In this document: piece by piece, positions 53,825 to 62,668 of the stretch | Numbering within the stretch: position 1 is the first letter of the stretch | Layout of the letters: every line of letters starts with the position of its first letter | Origin: Siccirubricoccus soli | GTDB lineage: Bacteria > Pseudomonadota > Alphaproteobacteria > Acetobacterales > Acetobacteraceae | Length of the DNA stretch: 64,000 nt | Reading direction: 5' to 3' | Assembly (NCBI RefSeq): GCF_024178315.1 | Contig: NZ_JAMZIK010000023.1 | Coordinates: 1-64,000 of the forward strand | The notes under the pieces: model-generated | What the model was told of the DNA's origin: nothing | The model's database searches: none | The model's input: the letters and a program-made list of their open reading frames with translations, nothing else | Made by a program: the position numbers and the translations under genes

Positions 53825-55482
53825 TGGAGCAGCTTCTCGACCTTTACGGCTTCATCAATGTGGTGCTGCAGGTGGTGGAGCTCACCGCCCGGACCGCATT
53901 GCTCGGCGGCGTCGCCTTCTGGCTGCTGGTGGCCATGCCGCTCGCCCCGCTGATGCCGCCGGGCGATGCGGCGGTGCTGCGCGGGCTGGCGCGGCGCCTG
54001 GTGCTGTGGGGCGCCGCGGCAGGATGCCTTGCCACCCTGGCCACGGCCGGGCTCGGCCTCGGCGCCCTGGCGGCGACGCTGGAGGCGCCCTTCGGCGTGC
54101 TGCTCGGCGCCGATTTCGTCTTCGCCGCCGGGCTGGCCCTGCTGGCCCAGCTTGCCCTGCTGCTGCTGGCCCTCCCCGGGGCGCGGCCCGACCCGGTCCG
54201 TCAGGCGGCGCTCGGCATCGCGGCGCTCGCCCTGCTCGGCGCCGTCACCGCCGGCAGCCATGCCCTGGCGCGGGAGGAGGAGCGGGCCCTGCTGCTCGCC
54301 GCCACGGCCAGCCACCAGGCGGGCGCCGCACTCTGGATCGGCGGGCTGCCGGCCCTGCTCGGCGCGCTGCGGCGGCTGACGCCGATCTCCGCCCGGGTGG
54401 TCGGGCGGCGCTATTCCTCCCTGGCGGCGGGGGGCGTCGGGCTCATCCTGCTCGGCATCCTCGGCTTCTGGCGCGGCTATATCGGGGAGGTGGAGGCGGT
54501 CTACGGCACCGCCTATGGCGCCATGTCCGGCACCAAGGCGGTGATGCTGGTGCTGCTGCTGGGGTTGGGCGGGGCGAATTTCCTGTTCCTGCACCACCTC
54601 CAGACGGCGCCGGAGGGGCTGCTGCGCGTCCGCCGCTTCGTCGAGAGCGAGATGCTGATCGGCCTCGCCATGCTGGCCGTCGCCGCCTCCCTCACCTCCG
54701 TCCCGCCCGCCGCCGACCTGACGGAGGATCGGGTCACCTGGGGCGAGATCGTGGCGCGCTTCACGCCGCAATGGCCGCGCCTCACCTCGCCCAGCCATTC
54801 CGACCTGGCGATCCCGGCACTGCAGGCGCAGCTCGATGCCGAGTGGCAGCAGCGCCAGGCGGCGCAGCGGCCCCAGGCCTTCACGCCCGGCGAGGGGCTG
54901 CTGCCGCCGCGCAACGCCGGCGACATCGCCTGGAGCGAGTACAACCACCATTGGGCCGGCATCCTGGTGCTGCTGGTGGGGCTGGCGGCCTTGCTGGATG
55001 CCTCCGGCCGGGTGCCCGTGGCGCGGCACTGGCCGCTGCTCTTCATCGGCCTCGCCGGCTTCATCCTGCTGCGGAGCGATCCCGAGGCCTGGCCGCTTGG
55101 CGATATCGGGCTGCTGGAGAGCCTGCGCGACCCGGAGGTGGTGCAGCACAAGATCGCGGCGCTGCTGGTGGTGGGCTTCGCCATTGCCGAATGGTGGGTG
55201 CGGCTGGGGCGGGTGACCGGCGGGCTGCGCTTCGTCTTCCCCGGCGCGATGGTGGCGGGCGGGGTACTGCTGCTGGCGCATACCCATGCCATCTCCAACC
55301 AGAAGGAGGCGCTGCTGGTGGAGCTCTCCCACCTGCCGCTGGCGGTGCTGGCGGTGGTGGGCGGCTGCGCCCGGTTCACGGAGCTGCGAGGACCGGAGAG
55401 GCTGGCGAAGGTGGCGCGCTGGATCTGGCCGGCCGCGCTGGTGCTGATCGGGTTGCTGCTGCTGCTGTACCGGGAGGCCTGA
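53824..55482 (+). CDS. copD: CopD-family copper import protein with C-terminal extension
   Basis: A 552-residue polytopic membrane protein. The first 300 residues form the CopD domain with eight helices (for example SHQAGAALWIGGLPALLGAL and the GFWRGYIGEVEAVYGTAYG loop). A 90-residue soluble loop rich in Gln and Pro follows, then another five or six helices beginning around SEYNHHWAGILVLLVGL. This second membrane part is not in classic CopD and has histidines (HHW, HTHAIS) that may bind metal. It lies between ispH and hpnN, so it interrupts the hopanoid set. Confidence 0.83.
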   Translation: MEQLLDLYGFINVVLQVVELTARTALLGGVAFWLLVAMPLAPLMPPGDAAVLRGLARRLVLWGAAAGCLATLATAGLGLGALAATLEAPFGVLLGADFVFAAGLALLAQLALLLLALPGARPDPVRQAALGIAALALLGAVTAGSHALAREEERALLLAATASHQAGAALWIGGLPALLGALRRLTPISARVVGRRYSSLAAGGVGLILLGILGFWRGYIGEVEAVYGTAYGAMSGTKAVMLVLLLGLGGANFLFLHHLQTAPEGLLRVRRFVESEMLIGLAMLAVAASLTSVPPAADLTEDRVTWGEIVARFTPQWPRLTSPSHSDLAIPALQAQLDAEWQQRQAAQRPQAFTPGEGLLPPRNAGDIAWSEYNHHWAGILVLLVGLAALLDASGRVPVARHWPLLFIGLAGFILLRSDPEAWPLGDIGLLESLRDPEVVQHKIAALLVVGFAIAEWWVRLGRVTGGLRFVFPGAMVAGGVLLLAHTHAISNQKEALLVELSHLPLAVLAVVGGCARFTELRGPERLAKVARWIWPAALVLIGLLLLLYREA

Positions 55483-55904
55483 TGTGCTCCCCACGACGCC
55501 GCTGCGCGACGCCGTGGGGGCCCCGGGGCGCTCGGGGAGCGGCATCTCGCACAGCCTGCCGCGGCAAAGCCGCGGCAGGGCAACGGGCGGCGCCCTGTAG
55601 CCCGCCGCAGGAAGGGGAGGGCAGGGGACTCCCCCCTCCGGCCGGGGATGGCGGCGGGCCAGACCCGGCTACCGTGCCCCGGCCCGAAGCGACGCATCGT
55701 CCTGTCCTCCCATCGACGCCGGAACCACCCGGCAGCGTGACCGCGGGAGCGCCGGCCCTTTCTGGGCTGCCGGTTCCCCTTCGACCAGCATGGAGCTAGG
55801 AGGCGCGGCCATGCCAGACACGGTCCTCCCGACCCCGCCCTTGCCGCAGGTGGCAGGCTGCACCCCTGCCACGGCCCCGGCGCCGCAGTGAGCCGGCCCC
55901 AGCC
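55483..55904. repeat. Gene-free stretch with hairpin element, copy 2
   Basis: No gene is seen in these 422 bases. The stem-loop at 55555-55579 (CCTGCCGCGGC, AAA loop, complement) is followed by GGGCAACGGGCGGCG, matching the element at the window start; the preceding 70 bases also match in outline. The downstream half holds the hpnN promoter but I cannot point to a clear -35/-10 pair. Confidence 0.65.
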
Positions 55905-58481
55905 ATGACCACCGCGTGGCCGGCGCGCCTCGCCGCCGCGATGGTCCGCGCCAGCATCGCGCGGCCGCGCCTCGTCCTTCTCCTCTCCCTCCTGCTCGGC
56001 GCCTGGGCCTGCTGGGTGGTGGCGACGCGCTTCGCCATGGACACCGACGTGGTGAAGCTCTTCCCGGCCGAGCTGGCCTGGCGGCAGACGGAGGAGGCGA
56101 TGGACGCCGCCTTCCCGAACCGCGTCGATGTCATCGCCGTGGTGCTGGATGCCCGCACCCCGGACGAGGCCGACCGCGCCGCCGGCCAGCTCGCCGAGGC
56201 GCTCGCCAACCGTCCCGGCCTGTTCCACGGCGTCTCCCAGCCCGGCGCCGAGCCCTTCTTCCGCCAGAGCGCCCTGCTGTTCCTTGAGGAGAAGGAGGTG
56301 CAGGCGGCGACCGAGCGCATCATCGCCGCCCAGCCCCTGCTCGGGACGCTGGCCGCCGATCCCAGCCTGCGCGGCCTGGGCAAGGCGCTGGAATTGCTGG
56401 CGGAGGGGCTGAAGCGGGAGGAGGGCGACCGCGCCCTCACCGCCCCGGCGCTCGCCGCGTTGACCGAGGCGGCGCAGCAGGCGGAGGCCGGCCGGGTCGC
56501 GCCGGTGGACTGGGCCGCGCTGTTCACCGGCCGGGCCTCCGATCCCTCCTCCCTGCGCCGCTTCCTGCTGCTGCGGCCGGTGCCGGATTACAGCGCCCTG
56601 GCCCCCATCGCCGATGCCATCGCGACGGTGCGGGCCGAGGCGCGGCGCCTCGGCCTGACCGAGGAGAACGGCATCCGCATCCGCCTGACCGGCGACCTGG
56701 TAATGGGGGACGAGGAATTCTCCACCGTCTTCGGCGGCGCCATCGAGGAGAACATCCTCTCCCTGCTCTCCGTCGCGCTGCTGCTCTGGCTGGGGCTGCG
56801 CTCCGGAAGGCTGATCTTCCCCATCCTCGGCACGCTGGTGCTGGGGCTGCCCATCACCGCCGCCTTCGGGCTGATGGTGGTGGGGCCCTTCAACCCGCTC
56901 TCCATCGCCTTCGCCGTGCTGTTCATCGGCTTCGGGGTGGATTTCGGCATCCAGTACGCCGTCTGCCTGCGGGAACAGCGGCATGTGCTGCAGGACCAGC
57001 CCCTGCCCGCCGCCCTCGTCGCCGCTGCCGGCACGGCGGGGGAGGGCATCGCGCTGGCCGCCCTGGCGCTCGGCATCGGCTTCCTCGCCTTCCTGCCGAC
57101 GGACTACCGGGGCCTGTCGGAACTCGGCCTGATCGCCGCCGCGGGCATGCTGATCGCCGTCATCATCAGCCTGACGACGCTGCCGGCCTGGCTGGTCTTC
57201 ACCAAACCGAAGCCGGAGAAGGAGGGGGTGGGCTACGCGATGCTCGCCCCGCTGGATGCCTGGCTGACGCGCCATGCCCGGGGTGTCGCCGGGGCGGCGC
57301 TGCTGGTCGGGGTCGGCTGCCTGCTGGCCCTGCCGCTGCTGCGGTTCGACACCAATCCGCTCAACCTGCGCGATCCGCATACCGAGGCGGTTTCCACCTT
57401 CCGCGAGCTGATGCGGAACCCGGACACCACGCCGAACACGCTGGAAGCCCTGGCCCCGGACCTGCCGGCCGCCGAGGCCCTGGCGCGGCGGCTGGAGGCG
57501 CTGCCGGAGGTGGCGGACACCCTCACCCTGGCCAGCTTCGTGCCGCAGGACCAGGCGCCGAAGCTCGCCCTCATCCGCGACGCGGCCGACCTGCTGGGTC
57601 CGACGCTGGAGCCGCCGGCGGTGGCGCCCGCACCGGACGATGCGGCGGCGGCGGAGGCGTTGGTGAAGGCCGGGACGGCGCTGCGCGAGGTGGCGGCGCC
57701 GCTCTCCCAGGCGCTGGAGCGCCTGGCCGGGGGCGATGCTGCCGGCCGCGCCCGGCTGGCGGCCGCCCTGCTGCCAGGTCTCAGGGACACGCTGGCGACG
57801 CTCCGCCTCGCCCTCCGGGCCGCGCCGGTGACGGTGGAGAGCCTGCCGGACAGCCTGAAGCGGGATTGGATCACGGCGGATGGAAGGGCGCGGGTGGAGA
57901 TCCGGCCGCGCGACCTTTCCGACCGGACGGAGGCGATGGCGGCCTTCGCCACGGCGGTGCAGCGCGTGGCCCCAGCGGCGAGCGGCACGGCCATCTCCGT
58001 CCAGGCCAGCTCCGCCACCATCGAGCGCAGCTTCCTCATCGCCGGGGCGCTGGCGACGGCGATGACGGTGGTGCTGCTGCTGGTCTCGCTGCGGTCCTGG
58101 CGGCTTGCCCTGCTGGCCCTGGCGCCGCTGGCCCTGGCCGGGCTGCTGACCCTCGTCACCTGCATCCTGATCGGAATGCCGCTGAACCTGGCGAACATCA
58201 TCGCCCTGCCGCTGCTCTTTGCCCAGGGCGTGGCCTTCGACATCTACTACGTCGCGGCCTGGCGGCATGGGGAGAGGCGGCTGCTGCCCTCCTCCCTGAC
58301 CCGGGCGGTGCTCTACAGCGCGCTGACCAATGGGACGGCCTTCGGGACCCTGGCGCTGTCGCCGCATCCCGGCACGGCCAGCATGGGGGTGCTGCTGACG
58401 ATGAGCCTGCTCTATGCGCTGGTGGCGGTGATGTTGACCCTGCCCGCGCTGCTGCCGCTCTTCGCGGGAGAGAAGAAGTAG
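55905..58481 (+). CDS. hpnN: Hopanoid RND transporter HpnN (MMPL family)
   Basis: An 858-residue inner-membrane RND/MMPL transporter. Two repeats each have one helix, a periplasmic loop and five helices. HpnN-like segments are RFAMDTDVVKLFPAELAWR, the repeat-1 helix FIGFGVDFGIQYAVCLREQR and the repeat-2 stretch LPLLFAQGVAFDIYYVAAW. In Rhodopseudomonas it moves hopanoids to the outer membrane. Length and order fit. It lies 422 bp past copD and is not coupled to it. HpnM may act as its periplasmic partner. Confidence 0.93.
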   Translation: MTTAWPARLAAAMVRASIARPRLVLLLSLLLGAWACWVVATRFAMDTDVVKLFPAELAWRQTEEAMDAAFPNRVDVIAVVLDARTPDEADRAAGQLAEALANRPGLFHGVSQPGAEPFFRQSALLFLEEKEVQAATERIIAAQPLLGTLAADPSLRGLGKALELLAEGLKREEGDRALTAPALAALTEAAQQAEAGRVAPVDWAALFTGRASDPSSLRRFLLLRPVPDYSALAPIADAIATVRAEARRLGLTEENGIRIRLTGDLVMGDEEFSTVFGGAIEENILSLLSVALLLWLGLRSGRLIFPILGTLVLGLPITAAFGLMVVGPFNPLSIAFAVLFIGFGVDFGIQYAVCLREQRHVLQDQPLPAALVAAAGTAGEGIALAALALGIGFLAFLPTDYRGLSELGLIAAAGMLIAVIISLTTLPAWLVFTKPKPEKEGVGYAMLAPLDAWLTRHARGVAGAALLVGVGCLLALPLLRFDTNPLNLRDPHTEAVSTFRELMRNPDTTPNTLEALAPDLPAAEALARRLEALPEVADTLTLASFVPQDQAPKLALIRDAADLLGPTLEPPAVAPAPDDAAAAEALVKAGTALREVAAPLSQALERLAGGDAAGRARLAAALLPGLRDTLATLRLALRAAPVTVESLPDSLKRDWITADGRARVEIRPRDLSDRTEAMAAFATAVQRVAPAASGTAISVQASSATIERSFLIAGALATAMTVVLLLVSLRSWRLALLALAPLALAGLLTLVTCILIGMPLNLANIIALPLLFAQGVAFDIYYVAAWRHGERRLLPSSLTRAVLYSALTNGTAFGTLALSPHPGTASMGVLLTMSLLYALVAVMLTLPALLPLFAGEKK

Positions 58482-58503
58482 GAGAAGGCGAGGCCCAAAC
58501 TCA

Positions 58504-58539
58504 CACCGGGGTCCGGGGCCAGGTCCTGGCCCCGGCGGG
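58504..58539. repeat. GGCCAGGTCCTGGCC palindromic repeat, copy 1
   Basis: The gap between hpnN and lnt holds GGGGCCAGGTCCTGGCCCC, a near-perfect palindrome flanked by CCGGGGTCC. Its complement recurs at 62634-62668 with almost no change. Both also have AAACTCACACC beside them. It probably ends hpnN transcription and belongs to a dispersed family. Confidence 0.65.
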
Positions 58540-58621
58540 AGGGCAGAGGGCAGAGCCCTTTGCCGGGGGCATGGGGGCGGAGCCCCATTGACCACAGCCG
58601 CAACCCCGCCCTACTGGCCCC

Positions 58622-60112
58622 GTGCCCCCGCTCCTCCTTGCTTTCGGCCTCGGCCTGATCTCCGCCCTGGCCCTGCCGCCCGTGCACGCCGTGCCCGTGC
58701 TGCTCCTCGCCATTCCCGGCCTCATCCGCCTGGTCGCCGCCGCCCCGAATTGGCGCCGCGCCGCCTGGCTGGCCTTCGCCTGGGGCTGGGGGCACAGCCT
58801 GGCGGGCATCTACTGGGTCACCCATGCCATCCTCACGGATGTCGAGCATTACTGGTGGCTGGTGCCGCTGGCCGCGCCGGCCCTCGCCATTCCCCTGGCG
58901 CTCTTCGTCATTCCCCCGGCGCTTGTCGCCCGGGCCCTGCCGCCCGGCTGGCGGCGCCTGGCCGGCTTCGCCGGCGCCTGGGTGCTGGCGGAGCTGGCCC
59001 GCGGCGTCCTCTTCACCGGCTTCCCCTGGAACCTGATCGGCACGGTCTGGGCCTTTGCCGCCCTGCCGGTGCAGGCGGCTGCCCTGATCGGCGTGCACGG
59101 GCTTTCCCTCGTCACCATCCTCCTGGCCGGGTTGCCCCTGCTGCCCGGCTGGCGGCCCTGGGCGGTGGGTGCGGCGGTGCTGGCCCTGTTCGCGGGCTTC
59201 GGCGCCTGGCGCCTGGCGCAGCCCCAGCCGGAGGCGCCGGGGGTGCAGGTGGCGCTGGTGCAGGGGAACATCACTCAGGAGGTGAAGTGGCGCCCGGAGG
59301 AGCGCCTGCCGAATTTCCGCCGCTACCTGGAGCTGACGGCGGAGGCCGCCCGCGCCGCGTCGCCGGACCTTCCCCTCGCCGTCATCTGGCCGGAGACCGC
59401 CAGCCCCTTCCTGCTGGCCCAGGATCCGGAGGCACGCCGCTTGGCCGCGGAGGCGCTGACGCCCAATGCCCGGCTGCTCGGCGGCACGGTGCGCGCGGTT
59501 TGGGATACGGGGGGCGCGCTGCGGGAGCTCTACAACAGCCTTGCCGTGCTGGATTCCGCCGGGGAGGTGCAGGCGGTCTATGACAAGGGGCATCTCGTCC
59601 CTTTCGGGGAGTACATGCCGCTCGCGGGCCTCATCCCCATCCGGATGGTGACGGGGGGGATGGATTTCTCCGCCGGTCCCGGCCCGGTGACGCTCTCGCC
59701 CCCCGGCCTGCCGCCCTTCGGCGCCCTGATCTGCTACGAAGTGATCTTTCCCGGCGCCGTCACCCCCACCCCCCGCCCCGCCTGGCTGGTGAACATCACC
59801 AATGATGGCTGGTTCGGCATCTCCGCCGGGCCCTGGCAGCACTTGGCGGCGGCCCGGCTGCGGGCGGTGGAGGAAGGGCTGCCCCTGGCGCGGGCGGCAC
59901 AGACCGGCATTTCGGCCCTATTCGATGCGAGAGGGGAACGTCTATTGATGCTTCCCCTCGATGTGAAGGGGGTGGTGGCGGGGCCATTGCCCGGGGCCCT
60001 GCCGCCCACGCCCTTTGCCCGGTTCGGGCTGGCGTTGCCGCTGTCCCTGGCCTTGCTGGCGGTTGCGCTGGGGGTGCTGCGCGGCCGCGGTACGGCTGCC
60101 GTATTTTGTTAG
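58622..60112 (+). CDS. lnt: Apolipoprotein N-acyltransferase
   Basis: A 496-residue inner-membrane enzyme that adds the third acyl chain to lipoproteins. Six N-terminal helices carry GFPWNLIGTVWA, and the periplasmic nitrilase-like domain has the catalytic triad: Glu in VIWPETASPF (about 258), Lys in VYDKGHLVPFGEY (about 321) and Cys in ALICYEVIFPG (about 371). The start is GTG 58622. It is followed by the xre gene after a 218-bp promoter region, an order common in alphaproteobacteria where metK usually comes next. Confidence 0.95.
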   Translation: MPPLLLAFGLGLISALALPPVHAVPVLLLAIPGLIRLVAAAPNWRRAAWLAFAWGWGHSLAGIYWVTHAILTDVEHYWWLVPLAAPALAIPLALFVIPPALVARALPPGWRRLAGFAGAWVLAELARGVLFTGFPWNLIGTVWAFAALPVQAAALIGVHGLSLVTILLAGLPLLPGWRPWAVGAAVLALFAGFGAWRLAQPQPEAPGVQVALVQGNITQEVKWRPEERLPNFRRYLELTAEAARAASPDLPLAVIWPETASPFLLAQDPEARRLAAEALTPNARLLGGTVRAVWDTGGALRELYNSLAVLDSAGEVQAVYDKGHLVPFGEYMPLAGLIPIRMVTGGMDFSAGPGPVTLSPPGLPPFGALICYEVIFPGAVTPTPRPAWLVNITNDGWFGISAGPWQHLAAARLRAVEEGLPLARAAQTGISALFDARGERLLMLPLDVKGVVAGPLPGALPPTPFARFGLALPLSLALLAVALGVLRGRGTAAVFC

Positions 60113-60191
60113 GACGCCCTACCGGTTCACGCCTGTAAGATTGGTTGTATCCAGACCTGCTAGACCACCTGGTCCGCGAGTGTGATCTTTA

Positions 60192-60239
60192 TTGAGAATT
60201 CTCAAAAGTATTGACGCTTTGCTAATGCTCCCGTAAAAG
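60192..60239 (+). promoter_or_regulatory. Candidate xre promoter with palindromic operator
   Basis: A perfect 14-bp palindrome, TTGAGAATTCTCAA (60192-60205), stands five bases before TTGACG (60211-60216), a good -35 element. Seventeen bases later is TAAAAG (60234-60239), a weak -10. This is the most AT-rich spot in the window. The palindrome is well placed to bind a repressor or activator, possibly the XRE protein itself. Confidence 0.55.
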
Positions 60240-60330
60240 GGGCCCATCGCCCGCGGGTCGATGGTCCCCCCGAAGCCTGTCGGCGTCCGCCTTTCAGCAG
60301 AATCACCGCCCTAGAAGGGGTTGGCGCGCT

Positions 60331-60798
60331 ATGGGATCGACGGCGATGGCAAGTGAGGAAGGCGTGGAACGCGTCGAACGCGAGCATCGTCCCAGCCCCA
60401 TCGATGTGCATGTCGGCGGCCGTGTCCGCCTGCGCCGAACCCTCCTCGGCATGAGCCAGGAGAAGCTCGGCGAGGCCCTCGGCCTCACCTTCCAGCAGGT
60501 GCAGAAGTATGAGCGGGGCGTGAACCGCATCGGCGCCAGCCGGCTCTTCGACCTGGCCCGGGTGCTCGACGTGCCGATCGGCTTCTTCTTCGACGACATG
60601 CCCGATGCGCTGGGCGGCGGCATGAACGCCATGCGCCGGGCCGTCGGCGGCTTCGCCGAGCAGCAGGAAGGCTTCGAGGACGACACGCTGCACCGGCGCG
60701 AGACGCTGGAGCTGGTGCGCGCCTATTACCGCATCACCGACAGCTCCGTCCGCAAGCGGGTCTTCGAACTCATCAAGAGCCTCACGCCGACCGACTAG
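60331..60798 (+). CDS. XRE-family helix-turn-helix regulator
   Basis: A 155-residue regulator. The helix-turn-helix lies at about residues 30-85: VGGRVRLRRTLLGMSQEKLG, then EALGLTFQQVQKYERGVNRI. The C-terminal half has a conserved helical segment, ETLELVRAYYRITDSSVRKR, as in the widespread alphaproteobacterial one-domain regulators found near lnt and metK. Those affect cell-cycle or surface properties, but no target can be named here. A palindrome beside its promoter suggests autoregulation. The stop is three bases before the broken GFA gene. Confidence 0.9.
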   Translation: MGSTAMASEEGVERVEREHRPSPIDVHVGGRVRLRRTLLGMSQEKLGEALGLTFQQVQKYERGVNRIGASRLFDLARVLDVPIGFFFDDMPDALGGGMNAMRRAVGGFAEQQEGFEDDTLHRRETLELVRAYYRITDSSVRKRVFELIKSLTPTD

Positions 60799-60801
60799 GC
60801 C

Positions 60802-61206
60802 ATGGCGTTCCGCGGCAGCTGCCTCTGCGGCACGGTGCGCTAGGAGATCGACGGGCTGGACACGCCGCCCGGCCATTGCCACTGCGCCGCCTGCCGCAAG
60901 GCCCATGCGGCGCCCTTCACCACCACCGCACGGGTGGCGCGCAGCCGCTTCCGGCGGCTGGCCGGGGCGGAGGCGCTGCGCGATTTCGAATCCTCGCCGG
61001 GCAAGCTGCGCCGCTTCTGCGGCCGCTGCGGCACCCATATGCTGGCCGAGCGGCCGGCCGAGCCGCATGTGGTGCTGCGGGTCGCGACGCTGGACGACGA
61101 TCCCGGGCTACGCCCGGTCCTGCATGTCTGGACCACGCATGACGTGCCGTGGCTGAGCGAGGAGACCCTCGCGCCGCGCCACCCGGAATGGCCGCCGGGC
61201 CGCTGA
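60802..61206 (+). pseudogene. GFA/CENP-V-family gene with in-frame amber codon
   Basis: A 135-codon frame typical of the GFA family of zinc-binding proteins, with zinc sites CLCG, CHCAACRK and FCGRCG. Codon 14, after CGTVR, is TAG (60841-60843) where relatives have tyrosine (TAC or TAT). The rest continues in the same frame to a normal TGA with no other damage. A downstream start at about 60934 would lose the first zinc site. Thus it is either a recent pseudogene, a sequencing error or a suppressed stop. It is coupled three bases after xre. Confidence 0.8.
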
Positions 61207-61238
61207 CGCGGCACCACCGCCAGGCGCGAAGCGCACGG

Positions 61239-61742
61239 CTAACGCAGCTGCGGGTTGTCGAAGACCGGCTCGCGCCAGCGCCGCAGCGCAGCGTCCAGCG
61301 CGGCGGCCAGGTCGCGCTTCTGATCCTCGCCCAGCAGCCGCCCGATCTCCACCGCCTCGCCCCGCCGCCGCAGCACCAGCAGGCTGACCCGCCCCGGCCG
61401 CTCCTCCAGCCGGAGGCGCGTCCAGTAGGGGTCCAGCACCAGCTCCTCCCGCCGTCCGCGCGCATCGGTGCGGCGGATGGTCAGCGCCCCCTCGGTCAGC
61501 ACCAGCACCTCCGCCGTCCGCGCCGCCCAGCGCCGGTGCAGCGCCAGCAGGCCCAGCACCAGCATCGCCTCCCCGCCGGAGAAGCCGAGGACCGGCCAGG
61601 CCCCCAGCCACAGGAACAGGCCGCCGGTCACCGCCGAGGCCAGGCCCAGCGCCAGGCAGAGCGCCAGCATCCCCCGCTGCCCCAGGCTGCGGGCCGGGGT
61701 GCAGATCGCTTCGAACAGGACCGTGTCGGCGCGGGATGACAT
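61239..61742 (-). CDS. DUF2244 membrane protein
   Basis: A 167-residue DUF2244 protein with two hydrophobic helices (LALCLALGLASAVTGGLFLW and VLGFSGGEAMLVLGLLAL) and the conserved LDPYWTRLRLEE segment. The family is widespread in alphaproteobacteria, often beside cytochrome oxidase or nth genes, with no established function. The start is at ATG 61740-61742. It diverges from nth with only 65 bp between them. Confidence 0.87.
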   Translation of the reverse strand: MSSRADTVLFEAICTPARSLGQRGMLALCLALGLASAVTGGLFLWLGAWPVLGFSGGEAMLVLGLLALHRRWAARTAEVLVLTEGALTIRRTDARGRREELVLDPYWTRLRLEERPGRVSLLVLRRRGEAVEIGRLLGEDQKRDLAAALDAALRRWREPVFDNPQLR

Positions 61743-61807
61743 CGGCCCCATCATCTGGGATAGGCGGGGTGTCCCGCTACCCCCGCCGCCACCCGCCGAG
61801 CCCCCGC

Positions 61808-62527
61808 ATGCCCCGTGCCTCCGCCAAGCCCGCCGCGCCGCTGCACGGCACGGCCGACGCCCCCCGCCGCGCCCGGCGCATGTCGGCCGAGCAGGCCGCC
61901 GCCTTCATCCGGGCGCTGGCCGTCGCCAACCCGGCGCCGGAGACGGAGCTGCTCTACGATACCCCCTTCACCCTGCTGGTGGCCGTGGTGCTCTCCGCCC
62001 AGACGACCGATGCGGCGGTGAACAAATGCACCCCCGCCCTGTTCGCCGCGGCGCCCACCCCGGCCGCCATGGCGGCGCTGGGGGCGGAGGGGATCGGCCC
62101 CTATATCCGCCGCATCGGGCTGTGGCAGGGCAAGGCGAGGAACGTCGCCGCCCTGGCGGCCCAGCTTGTCGAGAAGCATGGCGGCGAGGTGCCGCGCGAC
62201 CGGGCGGCGCTGGAAGCCCTGCCGGGGGTGGGGCGGAAGACCGCCAATGTGGTGTTGAACGTCGCCTTCGGCGAGAACACCATGGCGGTGGACACCCACA
62301 TCTTCCGCCTCGGCAACCGCACCGGCCTGGCGCCGGGGAAGACCCCGCGAGAGGTGGAGGAAGGGCTGATGAAGCGCTGCCCGCCGGAGCTGCTGCGCGA
62401 TGCGCATCACTGGCTGATCCTGCACGGGCGCTATGTGTGCAAGGCGCGGGCACCGGAATGCTGGCGCTGCGTTGCCGCGGCGCATTGCAACTACCGGGAC
62501 AAGGTGCTGGCGCCGCTGGCGCGGTGA
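61808..62527 (+). CDS. nth: Endonuclease III
   Basis: A 239-residue DNA glycosylase/AP lyase for oxidised pyrimidines. The helix-hairpin-helix is ALPGVGRKTANVVLN with the catalytic lysine; the catalytic aspartate is in VDTHIFRLGNR. The C-terminal [4Fe-4S] set is C-x6-C-x2-C-x5-C (CKARAPECWRCVAAAHC). A 20-residue basic leader precedes the core. ATG 61808 is chosen. It is the third intact base-excision repair gene of the window, after ogt and tag. Confidence 0.96.
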   Translation: MPRASAKPAAPLHGTADAPRRARRMSAEQAAAFIRALAVANPAPETELLYDTPFTLLVAVVLSAQTTDAAVNKCTPALFAAAPTPAAMAALGAEGIGPYIRRIGLWQGKARNVAALAAQLVEKHGGEVPRDRAALEALPGVGRKTANVVLNVAFGENTMAVDTHIFRLGNRTGLAPGKTPREVEEGLMKRCPPELLRDAHHWLILHGRYVCKARAPECWRCVAAAHCNYRDKVLAPLAR

Positions 62528-62633
62528 CGGGCGGAAGACCTGGCGCCATCGCTTCGAGAGGGGCGCCGCCCCGCATGCGACGGACCAGGCTGTGGAGCGC
62601 AGTGGGGCCCAGGGGCGGAACCCCGCAAGCCCC

Positions 62634-62668
62634 CACCGGGGGCCAGGACCTGGCCCCGGACCCCGGTC
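62634..62668. repeat. GGCCAGGACCTGGCC palindromic repeat, copy 2
   Basis: This is the reverse complement of the element at 58504-58539, differing by one extra G. It lies in the 271-bp gap between nth and the convergent udgX. The gap also has GGGGCGAAGCCCC-like short hairpins (62774-62792) and no gene. It probably separates the convergent transcripts. Confidence 0.65.

Noticed and set aside
54513-58595. Frame of about 1360 codons on the minus strand opposite copD and hpnN
   Set aside because: It crosses two well-supported genes on the other strand and a gene-free gap, and its composition is Arg/Gln/Gly-rich without any domain.
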